This document shows, in pieces, positions 31,983 to 43,443 of a stretch of DNA of 64,000 nt. The stretch spans positions 372,001-436,000 of the forward strand of contig NZ_CP143578.1 of NCBI RefSeq assembly GCF_036352135.1, given 5' to 3'. The DNA is from Metamycoplasma gateae (lineage in GTDB: Bacteria; Bacillota_I; Bacilli_A; Mycoplasmatales; Metamycoplasmataceae). The first letter of the stretch is position 1. Each line of letters starts with the position of its first letter. The notes below the pieces were generated by a model. It was not told where the DNA came from and did not search any database. It worked only from the letters and a program-made list of their open reading frames with translations. A program made the position numbers and the translations under genes.

Positions 31983-33622
31983 TTAATAATAAACCTCCTG
32001 TTTTTACTGAAGAAAAATTAAAGGAAATATTACATTACACCGATTTAGAAAATAATCCCGCTTATGAAGCATATAAAAGCAATACAGTTTTTGAACTCCA
32101 CTCCGGAGCAAAAGGCGTTTCTAAATCATTTGGTCAAGCAATTATAACTATTTATAGACTGGTTAATGATATAAGGTTTTGTAGCATGTGGACTAGAAAT
32201 CAGTATAACCATATTAAAAAAACTTTACGACCAACTTTTGAAAAGGCATTCAATTTTTTAAAAACCGTACACAATTTAAATTATGAACCCTTTATCAGCG
32301 TTTATGATTCCGGTGTTTATTGAGACTATGATGATGGTGGACTAGGTAGAGCTATTTATTTTGAAAACTTTGAAAAAATTCAAGCATTCCAAGGGATCAC
32401 ATTAAAAAATAATAATTTTCTTTTTGGCGAATTAGTTTTAGATGAACCGATTGAGGATCCTAGTGATACCCTTAAACTACCACATCAACTTGAAGAACTT
32501 TATAAGCTTCAGGAAAGTAAATTACCTCTTCTAATAGCTAACACGGTTTCACGTCTTAAAGCACCAGAAGATTTTCAAATAAAAATTAAGTTTCTTTATA
32601 ACATTTTTACAACAGATCATTGAATTGTAAAAAATTATCATAATGAAATAATAAAAATAACCTTGGCAAATAATAAACTTAACAAACTTGTTGAAGAAGA
32701 ATTAATAAATAAACATTTTATACAAGAAATCGATAAAAGTTTTAAGTCTGACCTTGGTATTTCTGTAACTATGTATTCTAAATATTTCATTCCTAAATCC
32801 GAACTATCAGAATACCAACTAAAGCAATTAGACTCACTCAAAAAAGATGATTATAAAATGTGAGCAATTACGGTTTTGGGATTTGCATTCGAAGACCCTA
32901 AGAATCGCCCTAATTATTTTCTAGAACCATATTTATTCTCAAAAAACGGAAAAATATTAAAAAGCATAAAAGTTATTAAGGAATTAGATGACATCCCTGA
33001 TGAATCAATTTTAGGAGTTTTTGATGGTTTCGACCCGGGCCTTAGCGACAAATCAGCATGAGTTAGATCATTATTGTTATCAGATGGTTCGGTTCTAATT
33101 TGAAAAGCAGTAGATGATTTAGGTGGAAAAATCAAGAGAAAAACAAATAAGCCAAGAACTATGATTAATGAGCTATTAATTAATTTAATCGAAGATTCAA
33201 ATAATGAAATAATGAATAAATATTCTCGCAAATTAGTTAACAAACAAATTCACTCTGTTTTGCTAACTGATAATGATATTATTGCTGAATCTATAAATTT
33301 ACTTTTAAAAGAAAAGAAAATTAAGGCTATTTGTGGATTAGCAAACAGGCGTGATACAAATTCTCAAAAATTTGGAATTATAAATCGTCAAAATTGACAA
33401 AAATGAATTTTTAAAAATAATTTAATTAATTTTAGTCCATCAAGTATTTACCTGATCAACTATCTAGCAAAACAAATTATTTTACCCGACGAAGATAAGC
33501 GAAACGAAATGATAAATAAAGAATTTTATGACTTAATTAATGCTTTCGAAATGTCTTGTTCAATTTTATATAGGACTCAATACGCTATAGCTAAGTTAAA
33601 AACTAATAAGGAGGTTAATTAA
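31976..33622 (+). CDS. Phage terminase large subunit
   Basis: The packaging motor and DNA-cutting enzyme, 548 residues. The ATPase part has a Walker A variant in HSGAKGVSKSFG and Walker B in FGELVLDEPIEDP. The C-terminal nuclease of RNase H type begins with the conserved acidic GVFDGFDPGLSDKSA and continues with LLTDNDI. It belongs with the PBSX/Terminase_3 group by these features. The start at 31976 has a GGAG site seven bases upstream; an in-frame ATT at 31949 is less likely. Portal follows after two bases. Confidence 0.88.
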
Positions 33623-33624
33623 TA

Positions 33625-34839
33625 ATGAGCAAAGCACAAATGACTTTATCCGAATTAATGAAATCATCAAATAATGTTACAAATGATATTTTTGATATTT
33701 TAAATGTTAATAGACCAAATTCTAAAGAGGCTTATTTAACTTTAGGAGCTAAAATTCAAGCAAACACTCTTGCATTTAAATTACCCGATGTTAAATTTAA
33801 AGATGCTGATATTCAAAAACTTTGAGATGACTTTATAACAAGAAATAAATTTTTAGAAATTATTCAACAACTCGAAACAAATTTATACCGTAACGGAATT
33901 TATGCTATTGGAATTTCAAATAATTTAACTATTTTTTTAGCAAAAGTTCAAGAATATAAGATAGTCGAAAATAAACTTGTTAAGTTAAGTATTATCATCG
34001 ATACTATAAACCATCAAAACCAACAGTATGACATAATTAAGGAATATGACTTATTTAATAGGGCAAATAATAATATTAATGATTTATATGTATCAACATA
34101 TGCAAAACGACGCTATGATAACAAAAACATTAGTCTAAATAGTTTTAAGGAATTAAATTTTGACTATTTAGATGAAAAAAAGCAAAACTATATACCTTGA
34201 ATAATTTTTAAAAATAACTATTTATCAAATTCAGAAATAGATGATGTAGACAGCTCTTTATTTAAAATGTTGGATAACTCTCTAGAGTGCTTGTTGCGTG
34301 ATAATTTCTGATCTAATCCTTTTATATTTATAACCGACAATTTTGCAATTGATTCTGCACAAAATATTAAGGATGCTGTTTATGATTTTGGGAAAAGAGT
34401 CATTCAATCTAATAGTCTAAGTTTTAATTCTGTTGGAAATCCTATTGAGTTTCACCAAGGCAGTTCAAATACACAATTCATTATTCAAAAAATTGATAAA
34501 TTAAATTATTTAATTAAGGATCAAATGTTTTTTAAAATGAACTCTGCAGATTTTGGCACTAAAAATATGCATAATGCTGAGTTTGAAAATCTTAATTCTA
34601 ATTTTAAAGCTTATGTTGAATCAAAGGCAAATTCGCGTGAAGAATATTATGGTGATTTTATTAAATTATTTTTAAGAATTGTCTTAAATAAGGAAAATAT
34701 AGAATTTGAAGTAACCGTTCCTAACTCAACAAAATATCTAAAAAGTAAAGAAGCTATTTATACAAGCGATATTAATGGTATTGCTTTAAATAACGGTAAT
34801 GAAATAAATATAAAAAATGAGGATTCAAATGATGATTAA
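33625..34839 (+). CDS. Phage portal protein
   Basis: A 404-residue protein placed directly after the large terminase, where portals nearly always lie. Size and helical character fit: the region SLECLLRDNFWSNPFIFITD and the later QFIIQKIDKLNYLIKDQMFFKMN resemble the wing and stem helices of SPP1-type portals. No short diagnostic motif exists, so the call leans on position and overall pattern. The portal would form the ring through which DNA is packaged and ejected. Confidence 0.68.
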
Positions 34840-36976
34840 GGTGCAAGATTATTTTAACGGCAACGAAATCACTTTATATAAGTACAAAATTACTAATTTA
34901 AAAAATAATCAATACTTAGATTTATCTATAAGTGAAACAAATTCAATAGAACTTGAGTATTACGGGATTATTAGAGGACAAATTGAAAATTCATCACCGA
35001 TAATTAAAGAAATGCCTAATGGTGAAACTACAACCTTATTGGAGTATATAGAAGATTTTAACTTTACATCAAATGACACAGTTTATGATCCTTTAAACCC
35101 ACAAGAGAAAGGCTTTTATTTATTTAGTTTTAAATCGCCTGATGATATTGATTATGATGTTGATAATTTCTACTATATAAATAATGGTTCCAGTGTTCTA
35201 TATGACACAGAAAGTTATGAAACAGGTAATAATTTATTTGAAATCAATTTTTCTAATGTAAAACAATTAAAAAACTTTGATTCTAATCGAATTATTTTTA
35301 AAAAATATAGTGATTCTACACAAAATGTAAATGTTGTTGAAATTAAAATTCCAAACTCAATGTTAATAAGTGATATTTCATTTATAGGAACAAAAAATTC
35401 AATAGATGGTAAAAAAATAAAAAATTTTTCAGCACAACCAATTTTAGAAAATAATTTAAAACAATCAAATTTACCAAACATTTATTTTTATCCAAGAATT
35501 ATAAACCCGATTAAAGTTGAAGCTGATTCAGTTTATTGATTTGATTCCTTTAATAATTATTTAAGATTTGTTTTTGATTTTGGTAGTTGGAAACTAGATA
35601 GATCAACATTTAAGAAGAGGATAAAAAATTTTACTAACAATTATGGAATACAAGCAAAACTAGATGATTTATCAGAAAAGTTTTTTGAAACATTAGAACG
35701 TTGTTATTATGTTACAAATTCAATAATGACCTCATTTGCAGGTTTTAGTGACAGTGAAAAAAATACTTTTAGAGAAACTATTTATAATGGAAATAATATA
35801 AAAGAATATACGGATTGACAGTTCAAAGTTTTTTTAGATGAAGCTGATTCCTTAGGAAATGAAGATATTTTAATGTGTTTCAAAACATTTATAATGATGT
35901 GCTCAGGTTTTTTTCAAAGTTCTTATTGTTTAAAGGGTGGCTTTACCGAGGAACACAAAATGTTTTTACCATTTTATGTTACTTCTTTAAATATTTCTGA
36001 ACGTACATTTTTAAGTTTTAACCTAAATAGTAATTTTTATGTTAGAGAAAAAGAAACTAATAATCCTTCATCCGAAGTTTTAAAATTAAGTCCCAAAGAA
36101 TTTCTAAATCGACATAATATTTTTAAATTTGGAACAAACACAATTACCCTTCCTTTTTTACCAAATCAAATTTCAGAAGTGGATATCTCTAATAGTCCTT
36201 TAGATTTTAATACATCCCAAAGTTTAAATTTTAATTTTTTACTTTGAGCGCCATCTGATATTCCTTACTTAAATGATTATGTAAAATACAAGAAGTTAGA
36301 AAACAATAATGTTATTACAAAAAAAGTGGAATACATATCCGCAAATTTGGATGGTATGTTTGCTCCTGAATTTCAAAGAAAAATTTTTGAAAGGCATGTA
36401 GCTGGAAATACACCTATTGAAAAATGAAAACCTGATCCTATTTATGTACCATATGATAGATGATTCGGCACTGCTAAAGACGAGAGAAATTGATATTTTA
36501 TAAAACACAAAAAATTTGATGAAAAATTACAAAATTACCCTTTAAAAGATTTTTATTATTTGGAAGAACCTCTTGAAAATTGAAAAGTTAAAAATGTTAT
36601 TGTTAAATTAAATAACCCTGTATGTAAATTAGACAGAGGTGGACATGGAAGCAGAGCACAAATAAGATGCGAATATACGCAAGTTCAATTCATCTATAAG
36701 ACTATTTGAGACCTAAAGCAAACTGACGTTAGAATTTATAGTCCTAACTTCTTATATTCCAATCAAGGTGAATATTTACAAAATAATGATATAGAAGAAA
36801 AAGAATTAACAATGAAGCTTCTTTTTGATTCAGATTTTAATTTAGAAAAAATTAACTTGAAATCAATTTATGCAGATTTAATCAAAATTAAAACAAACAA
36901 GGATCATGAATTTAGGGAGTATAAACTTTCTTCGTCAAGTAATCCACTTAACACAACAACTAAAATTTATATTTAA
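34829..36976 (+). CDS. Large phage structural protein of unknown class
   Basis: A 715-residue protein with no family I can name. It is rich in beta-type, Asn- and aromatic-containing stretches and lacks membrane segments or coiled coils, as expected of a virion protein. It sits between portal and scaffold, and its ATG overlaps the portal stop region (AGGA six bases upstream). Genomes of this size have no room for a long tail, so it may be a tail-knob or connector-associated protein of a short-tailed virion. That is inference from position only. Confidence 0.55.
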
Positions 36977-37067
36977 TAAAAAACTTTTTTGAGAAAAATA
37001 ATGAACAAACGAACTACTGCGTTTTCAAATAAAGATAGAAACATTATAAAAATATAAGGAGAATATA

Positions 37068-37568
37068 ATGAATATTATTGACAATTTAGCAAACTTATTT
37101 GAAATGACAAACGAAGAAGTTGAGGCTAAGTTAAACCTAAAGCAAAACTATGAGGCTAAAGACATTGCTAAGGCTTTAGGAGTTTATTCTTTATTTACAA
37201 CTAAGGAAGAACATGGAAAGTATGTTGCTGAAAAATTAGCAAATAAAGAGAAACAAATTTCTGATAATGCAAAAGTAATTGAAGAATTAAACAATAAAGT
37301 TGTAAATTCAGAAAAATGAACAAACAATTTAAAAACTTTAATTAATAATGAGTGAAAGAAACTTGGAATTAAACGTTCAATAGAAAAAGAAAATATTGAT
37401 TTTAATAATTTAGATTTTAATAATTTATCTAAATCATTAATGGATTATGCAGATAGTGAAGGTCTGGCATACTCAAAACCAAATTACAATTCTTTTGTTC
37501 AAAATAATGAAAACATAATAGAAAATGAAATAGATGCCATCTCAGTCGGTGGTGCTGTTAAAAAATAA
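37068..37568 (+). CDS. Phage scaffold-like protein
   Basis: A 166-residue, strongly charged helical protein with a coiled coil (about residues 45-100: EEHGKYVAEKLANKEKQISDNAKVIEELNNKV). Position immediately before the major capsid gene, small size and Glu/Lys-rich helices are typical of scaffolding proteins, which guide capsid assembly and then leave. No protease motif is visible, so the scaffold is probably not cleaved by itself. It has a GGAGA site nine bases before ATG. Confidence 0.6.
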
Positions 37569-37590
37569 AAAATAGACAAAGGAGAATAAT

Positions 37591-38493
37591 ATGGCAAACT
37601 TATTAGAAAAAGTTGTCGCACAAGCATATGAATCAGAATCAAATTTTACAGATCTGAAACTTTCTGATTTACATAATGCTGAAATTTTAAAAAATTTTGT
37701 ATCAAAATCATTAATTATGGAGGCAAGCCGTGATGTTACTCTTAGCAAACAAGATATGACCTCAGCTTGATTCTCTGATTTATTAGGTGGTACAAAACGT
37801 AAGAAAACCAAGCTTGGAACAGGAGATTTTGATAAGTTCTCTATTTCTGCTCCAATTAAAGTTGATTGAGAAGAACCTTATGTATATGCAGAAGGACTTC
37901 CAGCTTATGCAAAAGATAACTTTCCAGCAACCGTAGCACAGAAATTAAACGCATTTTTAGAACAAGATTCAAAAGACTTTGAACGCGCCGGATTTGCAAA
38001 ATTAGAAGCAGCTGCAAAAGCAAATCAAACTTTTAGACCAATTGAGTTAAATGTCGACAAAACTTCAGGCGAAGACTTATTTAAAATAGTAGTTGGTGCT
38101 GCTGACGCAATTACTCAACTCGTTGATAAGAAACACGGAATTGATTTAGTTGAACCTGAAAAAATTATTATTTTTGCAAAACCAAATATCTTAAGTAAAA
38201 TTAATGGTTTTGCAATTAGAGGGGATCACGCTACCGAAGGACTTAAACAAGGTGCGTATTCAATCGGAACGCTTGGTGGGTACACAATCGTGCCTTGTCC
38301 ATTTCTAAAAGAAACAAGCGTAACTATAACCACAACAAATTCGATGGTAAATGCAAGAAAAATTATTGCTGCTTCTGCAGGAAAAATTGACAATCTTTCT
38401 TCTGATTTAGGCGCATACTTAGAAACAACGGGGTTGTCAGAAGTAATTAAAAAAATGATTCCTACTGCAATTATTCATAAATCTACTCTATAG
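37591..38493 (+). CDS. Phage major capsid protein
   Basis: A 300-residue protein in the capsid position, after scaffold. The body resembles HK97-fold capsids of the 300-residue class: N-terminal helical arm, the segment SISAPIKVDWEEPYVYAEGLPA (extended loop), a spine-helix region QKLNAFLEQDSKDFERAGFAK and a closing PEKIIIFAKPNILSKI with TLGGYTIVPCPF. A very strong ribosome binding site AAAGGAGAATAAT precedes it and its codon use is less extreme in A/T, both consistent with high expression. No cleavage site can be assigned. Confidence 0.72.
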
Positions 38494-38502
38494 TTTTTTA
38501 AT

Positions 38503-39852
38503 ATGCTTAAATATGGGAAAAATATTGCCTTATTAAAACCACTACCGGAATTAAAAAAACCCGAACCGTCTGCAATTGTAAGATTTTTTCGGCATTTTTT
38601 AGACTTTTTAGGCGATGTTGTTATTTCAATAATTGAAAAAGTTATTAATTTTGCTACTTTAGGAATAAAAATTGTTGGTGATTTAGTTGAAATTGCACTT
38701 GGGGCGATTAAAGATATTTTTATAAATGTTATTTTTGGTGAAAAAATAGATTGAAAACAAATAGGTATAAATACATTATGACGTCTAGGAACAACAGGAT
38801 ATGTTTATGCTGGTAGAAAATTTGTTAAATTTGTAAAAAATCTTTCTCCTAAGGCTTCAAATGTTTTAAACTGGTTTCGCAAAACAGGGAAGTCAGTTTG
38901 AAATTTAGTAAAAAATCCATCAAATATTCCTAGATACGTTTTAAATAAAACAGTTTATTTTTTTACTAAAAAAATGAACAAATCTCAAATTTTTAAAAAA
39001 TTGGATCTAAAAAAAATTAAAAAAGTAATTAGAGGAATAATAAGACACTCTATCGGATTATCTGTTTTTATTAAGGGAATGATTAATTCAAAAAATAAAA
39101 CAGATTTTGTAATTAGAAGAGGAATAAATTTCTTAAAATTTGGACAAAAAAGAATTATTAAAAAACTTTTTCAAAGAAATGCTCGTAAAAACATTTTGAG
39201 CTTAGCTAAAAATAATAATCAAAGCGTTAAAGCTTATGAAAAAGTACTAAAAAAAGCAGATTTAACTTGAATACCTTTTAAAGATTCTAATTGAATAGAT
39301 GGCGTTAAAATCGCATCTACTAGCTGAATAGAAAATGAAAATGACTCAAAAATTTCCTTTTATACTTTTTTTAATTCTGAAGTTAAAAAACCACCTCTTT
39401 TATTTATAGATAGGCCAATTGATGAATTTAATAGTTTTATAACCGCAGCTTCAAAAGGTAAATTCTACTTAGACAATTTTGCCTGAGGTTGAGAAATAGG
39501 AAAGGCAATTAAATTACAAGAAAAAGAACAAAAAAACACTAAAACATATTTCTGAATTAAAAACTTAGATAGCAAGAACTCAAAATATAGTAAACATTTT
39601 TTAAGTTCAATTAGTTCAATCGAAGAAAATCAAGAAGCTGCTTTAGAAGCATTTAGAAACAATTTTAAGGTTCTTTCATCAACCAAAAATAGATTCCTAG
39701 GAAATAAAATGGTTGTTCAATTTGATAATGAAAAAATTCGCTTTTATAAAAAAATGACAAAAAGCATTTACAACAAAACTTTGCTCAATAATAAAACAGT
39801 TAAAAAAACAAGCAAAATAATAAACTTAAAAATAAAACCAAAAAGGCTTTAA
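38503..39852 (+). CDS. Basic phage protein with N-terminal hydrophobic helices and KTSC-like end
   Basis: A 449-residue protein. Residues about 25-75 form two hydrophobic or amphipathic helices (FLDFLGDVVISIIEKVI, IVGDLVEIALGAIKDIFI); the middle (80-240) is extremely basic. Around residues 270-330 the pattern KISFYTFFN, PPLLFIDRPIDEFNSFITAASKGKFYLDNF resembles the KTSC domain, a small fold known from several phage proteins. It might be ejected with the DNA and help cross the host membrane, or be a minor head protein. The assignment is tentative. Confidence 0.5.
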
Positions 39853-39867
39853 ACAGGAGGTCTTATT

Positions 39868-41034
39868 ATGGATAAGAATAAAATAATCAATTGATTAGAT
39901 ATTTCCTTAGAAAACTATAACAATTATTCCAATATTTCAAATAATTTTTTTATACCCGCAAAATTAAAGCGTTTTTACAATGAAGAAAACGAAGAAGAAA
40001 TTGCTCAATGTTTTGTAAATGTTGTATGTTCTATATTTTCACAAATTGATCTAATTGTTGGTTTAAGGGTTAGCTGGGCATTTGAAAATACTTCTACAAA
40101 AGAAGATTTTTCCCGTTTAATAAGTGAATTTCGAAAAAATAACCTTAAAAAAGCGATTTATGAAGAAATTAACTTTAGACTTTTATCTAATTCTTTTCCA
40201 GAATTTAATAATCGGCAAGATTTAATTTCAAATAATATAAATAGAATTGGTCTAGGAAAAGACTATTCCACCATTGAGAGTCTTTTATCACCATTAGCAG
40301 CTGGATATATTATTAGTAGTGCTTGAAATAAAATTGAATTAGAGTCACGTGCAAGTAATATTAGTTATTTCGATTTTTTGGATAAAAACGTTAAAAAACT
40401 TAATGATCAAGTTTTAGAATTAAAAACAAAAATTTCTAAAATAGATGAAAAAACAATAAACAATAATAATTTAGATCAAATTCAAGAAACTCTAATGAAT
40501 ACTGTGCAAAGTGCTGCGAATAAATCAGAAAATGATTTGCAAATTTTAAAAACAAACACAGAAGAACAATTTTCTGAGCAAGCTGAAGTTATAGTCCAAT
40601 TAGGCAGAGATGTTACTTTGCAGTCTGAAAAAATTACTAATAATATTAATAAAATTAGAACTTTAGAAACCACAACAGAAAATAAGGCTGATAAAAATAA
40701 TGTTTATAGTAAATCTGAAATTGATACCAGATTAAGAACTGTAACAACATCACAAACGATAAATAATGGTAATGCAAAAAGCCCCAACGATTGCCGTAAA
40801 ATCGGTATTTTTGCAGGTAATTTTTTAGCTACTGGTTCTCCTAACTCAACCGCTACAAGAGGAACTATTATCAACTTAACCACAAAACATGATAGTCAAG
40901 GAACTTTTCTCCAATTTTTTATCTCTGAGAATGAAAAAATTTTTATGCGTACATATATAAATAATAGTTATACTTCATGGCAACAATTAGGATTGATGAA
41001 TTTTGATGGTCGTGTTTTAAAAATAAAACTTTAA
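39868..41034 (+). CDS. Phage receptor-binding tail fibre
   Basis: A 388-residue fibre-type protein. The N-terminal third (to about residue 170) is a folded attachment part. Residues about 170-285 form a long coiled coil, ending in NVYSKSEIDTRLR, a phrase recurring in phage fibres. The C-terminal 95 residues resemble a pyocin-knob domain: CRKIGIFAGNF, GTFLQFFISENEKIFMRTYINN, YTSWQQLG. This end most likely binds the mycoplasma surface receptor. It has a strong AGGAGG ribosome binding site. Confidence 0.78.
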
Positions 41035-41036
41035 TT

Positions 41037-41426
41037 ATGATAAAAGTAAATGATCAAATTGCAAATAAAGTGTTAATCAATGGCACAAATATAGAAAAAG
41101 TGCAGGTTAATAACGTTACGGTTTTTGAAATAATTCAGTGTACAATTACAGCTGAACCTAAAGGGCGTGGTTATATCGATTTTACCTTCCAAAATCACGG
41201 TAAAACTAAACTTAGTATTTATATTACTGAAGATACTGGAAGCATGTCAGATAATCAGATAATGACAAGACATACCTTATGGGTGAATCCCGACAGTTCT
41301 AAACGGTTTTCTGTAAGAGATTTTCTAACGCCACAAGATTATTTATTTTATATTAACAACGGAATGAATTGAATTGTTGAAAAAATTATTAATAATGACG
41401 GAGGTGGTTCTGACAGTTCTAATTAG
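41037..41426 (+). CDS. Small phage virion-associated protein
   Basis: A 129-residue, beta-rich protein beginning two bases after the fibre gene. The opening MIKVNDQIANKVLINGTNIEKVQVNNVTVFE looks like a short beta hairpin repeat seen in phage tail proteins that bind fibres. No further domain is recognised; the C-terminus ends in a flexible GGGSDSSN. An accessory fibre or attachment protein is plausible from position only. Confidence 0.55.
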
Positions 41427-41443
41427 AACCTATACTATTCATA

Positions 41444-41671
41444 ATGTTAAATAATGACTTTTTAATTAAATGATACAAGATAATTGATTCTCGTTATAGT
41501 TTAGTACGAAAATATAAAATTGAAAACGGGCACAAAATCAAAATAAAATGACCAGTTGCAAAAATGATTAAAAATACAACAAATGAAAAATGAAAAATTA
41601 TTTGAGATGAAAGTCTTGAAATAGATAAAGATTTCAACATAATAGTGACCGAACATGAAAATAATGAATAA
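41444..41671 (+). CDS. Hypothetical small phage protein
   Basis: A 75-residue basic protein (MLNNDFLIKWYKIID to TEHENNE) that needs UGA as Trp at four sites. It begins 17 bases after the preceding gene, and its stop overlaps the ATG of the next gene. No family recognised. Confidence 0.5.
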
Positions 41672-42224
41672 AGAAATTGACGACTTTATTGCTTCCGAGA
41701 CTTTTAAGAATCTGACTAAAAATATACAGATTGATGGTATTTTTTTAGGGGGATCTCGATATTTTGGTGTTAATTCTGAAAATTCTGATTATGATTTGAT
41801 AATTGTTAACTCAACATTTAAAAAAAATTGACGATTCTATTTAGAAGAACAAGGGAAAAAAATAGATTTATTTTTTGTGCCAGATTTAAGAGCTGAACTA
41901 GATAACAAGGTTTTTGAACTAGTAAAATTATATATTTTACTACGTCCAGGCAATTCTGACATTCTAAAAAAATTTGAATCCGAAAAACCTTATACTAAAA
42001 AAAAGATTATTAATTTAATAAAAAAATATTTTTTAGATTATTTAAGCAATTTTGAAACAAAACCTTATAGAAAACTAGATTACCATTTATGTATGACAAA
42101 TATGCTAATGCATGATCGAGAAATAGATATAGAAAATATTAAAAAACTAAAAAATACAAGAAAGAAAAATGAATGGTCTAAAAAACAAATTTTAGAACTA
42201 AAAAAATTAATAGAAGGAGATTAA
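41664..42224 (+). CDS. Phage-encoded minimal nucleotidyltransferase
   Basis: A 186-residue protein with the polymerase-beta-type nucleotidyltransferase motif: GIFLGGSRYFGVNSENSDYDLIIV supplies GGS and the D-x-D pair, and KKIDLFFV the third acidic residue. The C-terminal half is helical with HLCMTNMLM, like the helices after minimal MNT domains. Such enzymes add nucleotides to RNA or proteins. In a phage it could modify a host tRNA or protein, or act in superinfection control. No partner HEPN gene is visible. It overlaps the previous gene by eight bases. Confidence 0.68.
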
Positions 42225-42225
42225 A

Positions 42226-42621
42226 ATGACAGAAAATATTGAAAATATAATTAAACTAACCGCATCTTTTGTTTCAATTGTTGGGTTTGTTTTAGGAATT
42301 ATTTACTTTATTATTTATTCATTTAAAAAGAAAGGTAATAAAGAAGAAGCTCTTAAAGAAATAACTGACAAACTTCCGGAATGAATTAATCAAGCAGAAG
42401 TAATGTTTTCGAAATTTGCACCCATGAAAATGGGATCTCAAAAATTCGCTTGGGTGATGGAAATTGTTAAAAGTTTCTTGCCAAAAGACAAATTTAGAGG
42501 ATCAAAAAAACAAATTGGAAAACAAATTAATGAAATTGTTGCTGAAATGAACGCAAATGAGCCTAAAATAAGTCATAAGAGCGATTCTGAAGCAAAGCAA
42601 CCATTAACTTGACAAAGATAA
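42226..42621 (+). CDS. Holin-like phage membrane protein
   Basis: A 131-residue protein with one membrane helix near the N-terminus (SFVSIVGFVLGIIYFIIYSF) followed by a long charged soluble tail. Topology and size resemble LLH-type phage holins with their C-terminal helical tail. It is the last gene of the plus-strand structural operon and has a strong GAAGGAGA site. The host has no cell wall, so no endolysin is needed and none is visible; a membrane-disrupting protein alone could release virions. Confidence 0.6.
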
Positions 42622-42630
42622 AGGTAAAAG

Positions 42631-42660
42631 AAAATACGCGCTTATACGTGCGTATTTTTA
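42631..42660. terminator. Bidirectional terminator at the end of the phage late operon
   Basis: AAAATACGC (42631-42639) pairs with GCGTATTTT (42650-42658), with A and T runs on the two sides; it separates the late operon from the convergent membrane-anchored gene. Confidence 0.85.
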
Positions 42661-43443
42661 TTATATTTCAATATCAATATAAAGTTTTTTAATATAAGAA
42701 TTTAAACCATCAAAAAAATTAAAGTGCAGTAAAACATTTTTTAATATTATTTTTTCCGTTTGAGTTTGCTCTATTGTAGGTAATGGGTCGGTTTTTGAAT
42801 ACCCATTTATTCAAAATAATCCATATTCTTGTGATTCTCAATTTCCAGTATAAGAACTTTGATTTAGTATAAAACGATATTCATCTTTAGTAAAATGTCT
42901 AAAAAATAAATTCCAAAAATAATATTCAAATTCCGTAGGTTTTCTATATCCTTTTTTATGTTCTTCTGGATCATAACTATTAAGTTTAGATAAAAAATCA
43001 TACCCGTTTAATCAGGACACGCCTAAACTTGTATAGAAACCATATAATCGCTCTTCTTCGCCTCTTAACTCAAATTCATTAGGTTCTTTATATAATAATT
43101 TATATCGCTTTTCAAATCATCAATGACGTTCACTAGAAAAAAATTTTGGAAAAAAAATAATCTTTTCATCAGATGATAAATATTTAATAACGTTTTGTCG
43201 AACTGTTTCAACATCAACTTCCTTAAATCAACCAGAAGAATATAAAATATCATTGATAGTTCATCTTTTTGGAAATTTTTCAAGCATTTTGTCTAATTTT
43301 TTATGGATAATTGGAGCTATTTTTCTAGGATCATTTTTAATTTTAGCCAAAACTATTGGTACTGTTATCCCACTAACTAAAACCGTTGCTGTAGGAATTA
43401 AAATAGCTGCTGTAAGCTTTCCAACACTTAATTTCTTTTTCAT
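42661..43443 (-). CDS. Prophage membrane-anchored or secreted protein, probable lysogenic-conversion gene
   Basis: A 260-residue protein starting MKKKLSVGKLTAAILIPTATVLVSGITVPIVLAKI, a signal sequence or N-terminal anchor without lipobox. The rest is soluble, rich in Trp, Tyr, Phe and charged residues (RHWWFEKRYKLLYKEP, EYYFWNLFFRHF). No known domain. It is the only minus-strand gene of the prophage, lies beside the integrase and has its own promoter region. MAV1 Vir and phiMFV1 Mem are surface proteins made by lysogens from similarly placed genes, so this is a good candidate for expression in the dormant state. Confidence 0.65.

Noticed and set aside
37001-37057. 18-codon open frame MNKRTTAFSNKDRN before the scaffold gene
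   Set aside because: No Shine-Dalgarno at a useful distance and no length or domain to support it; it is more likely the untranslated gap between two phage genes.
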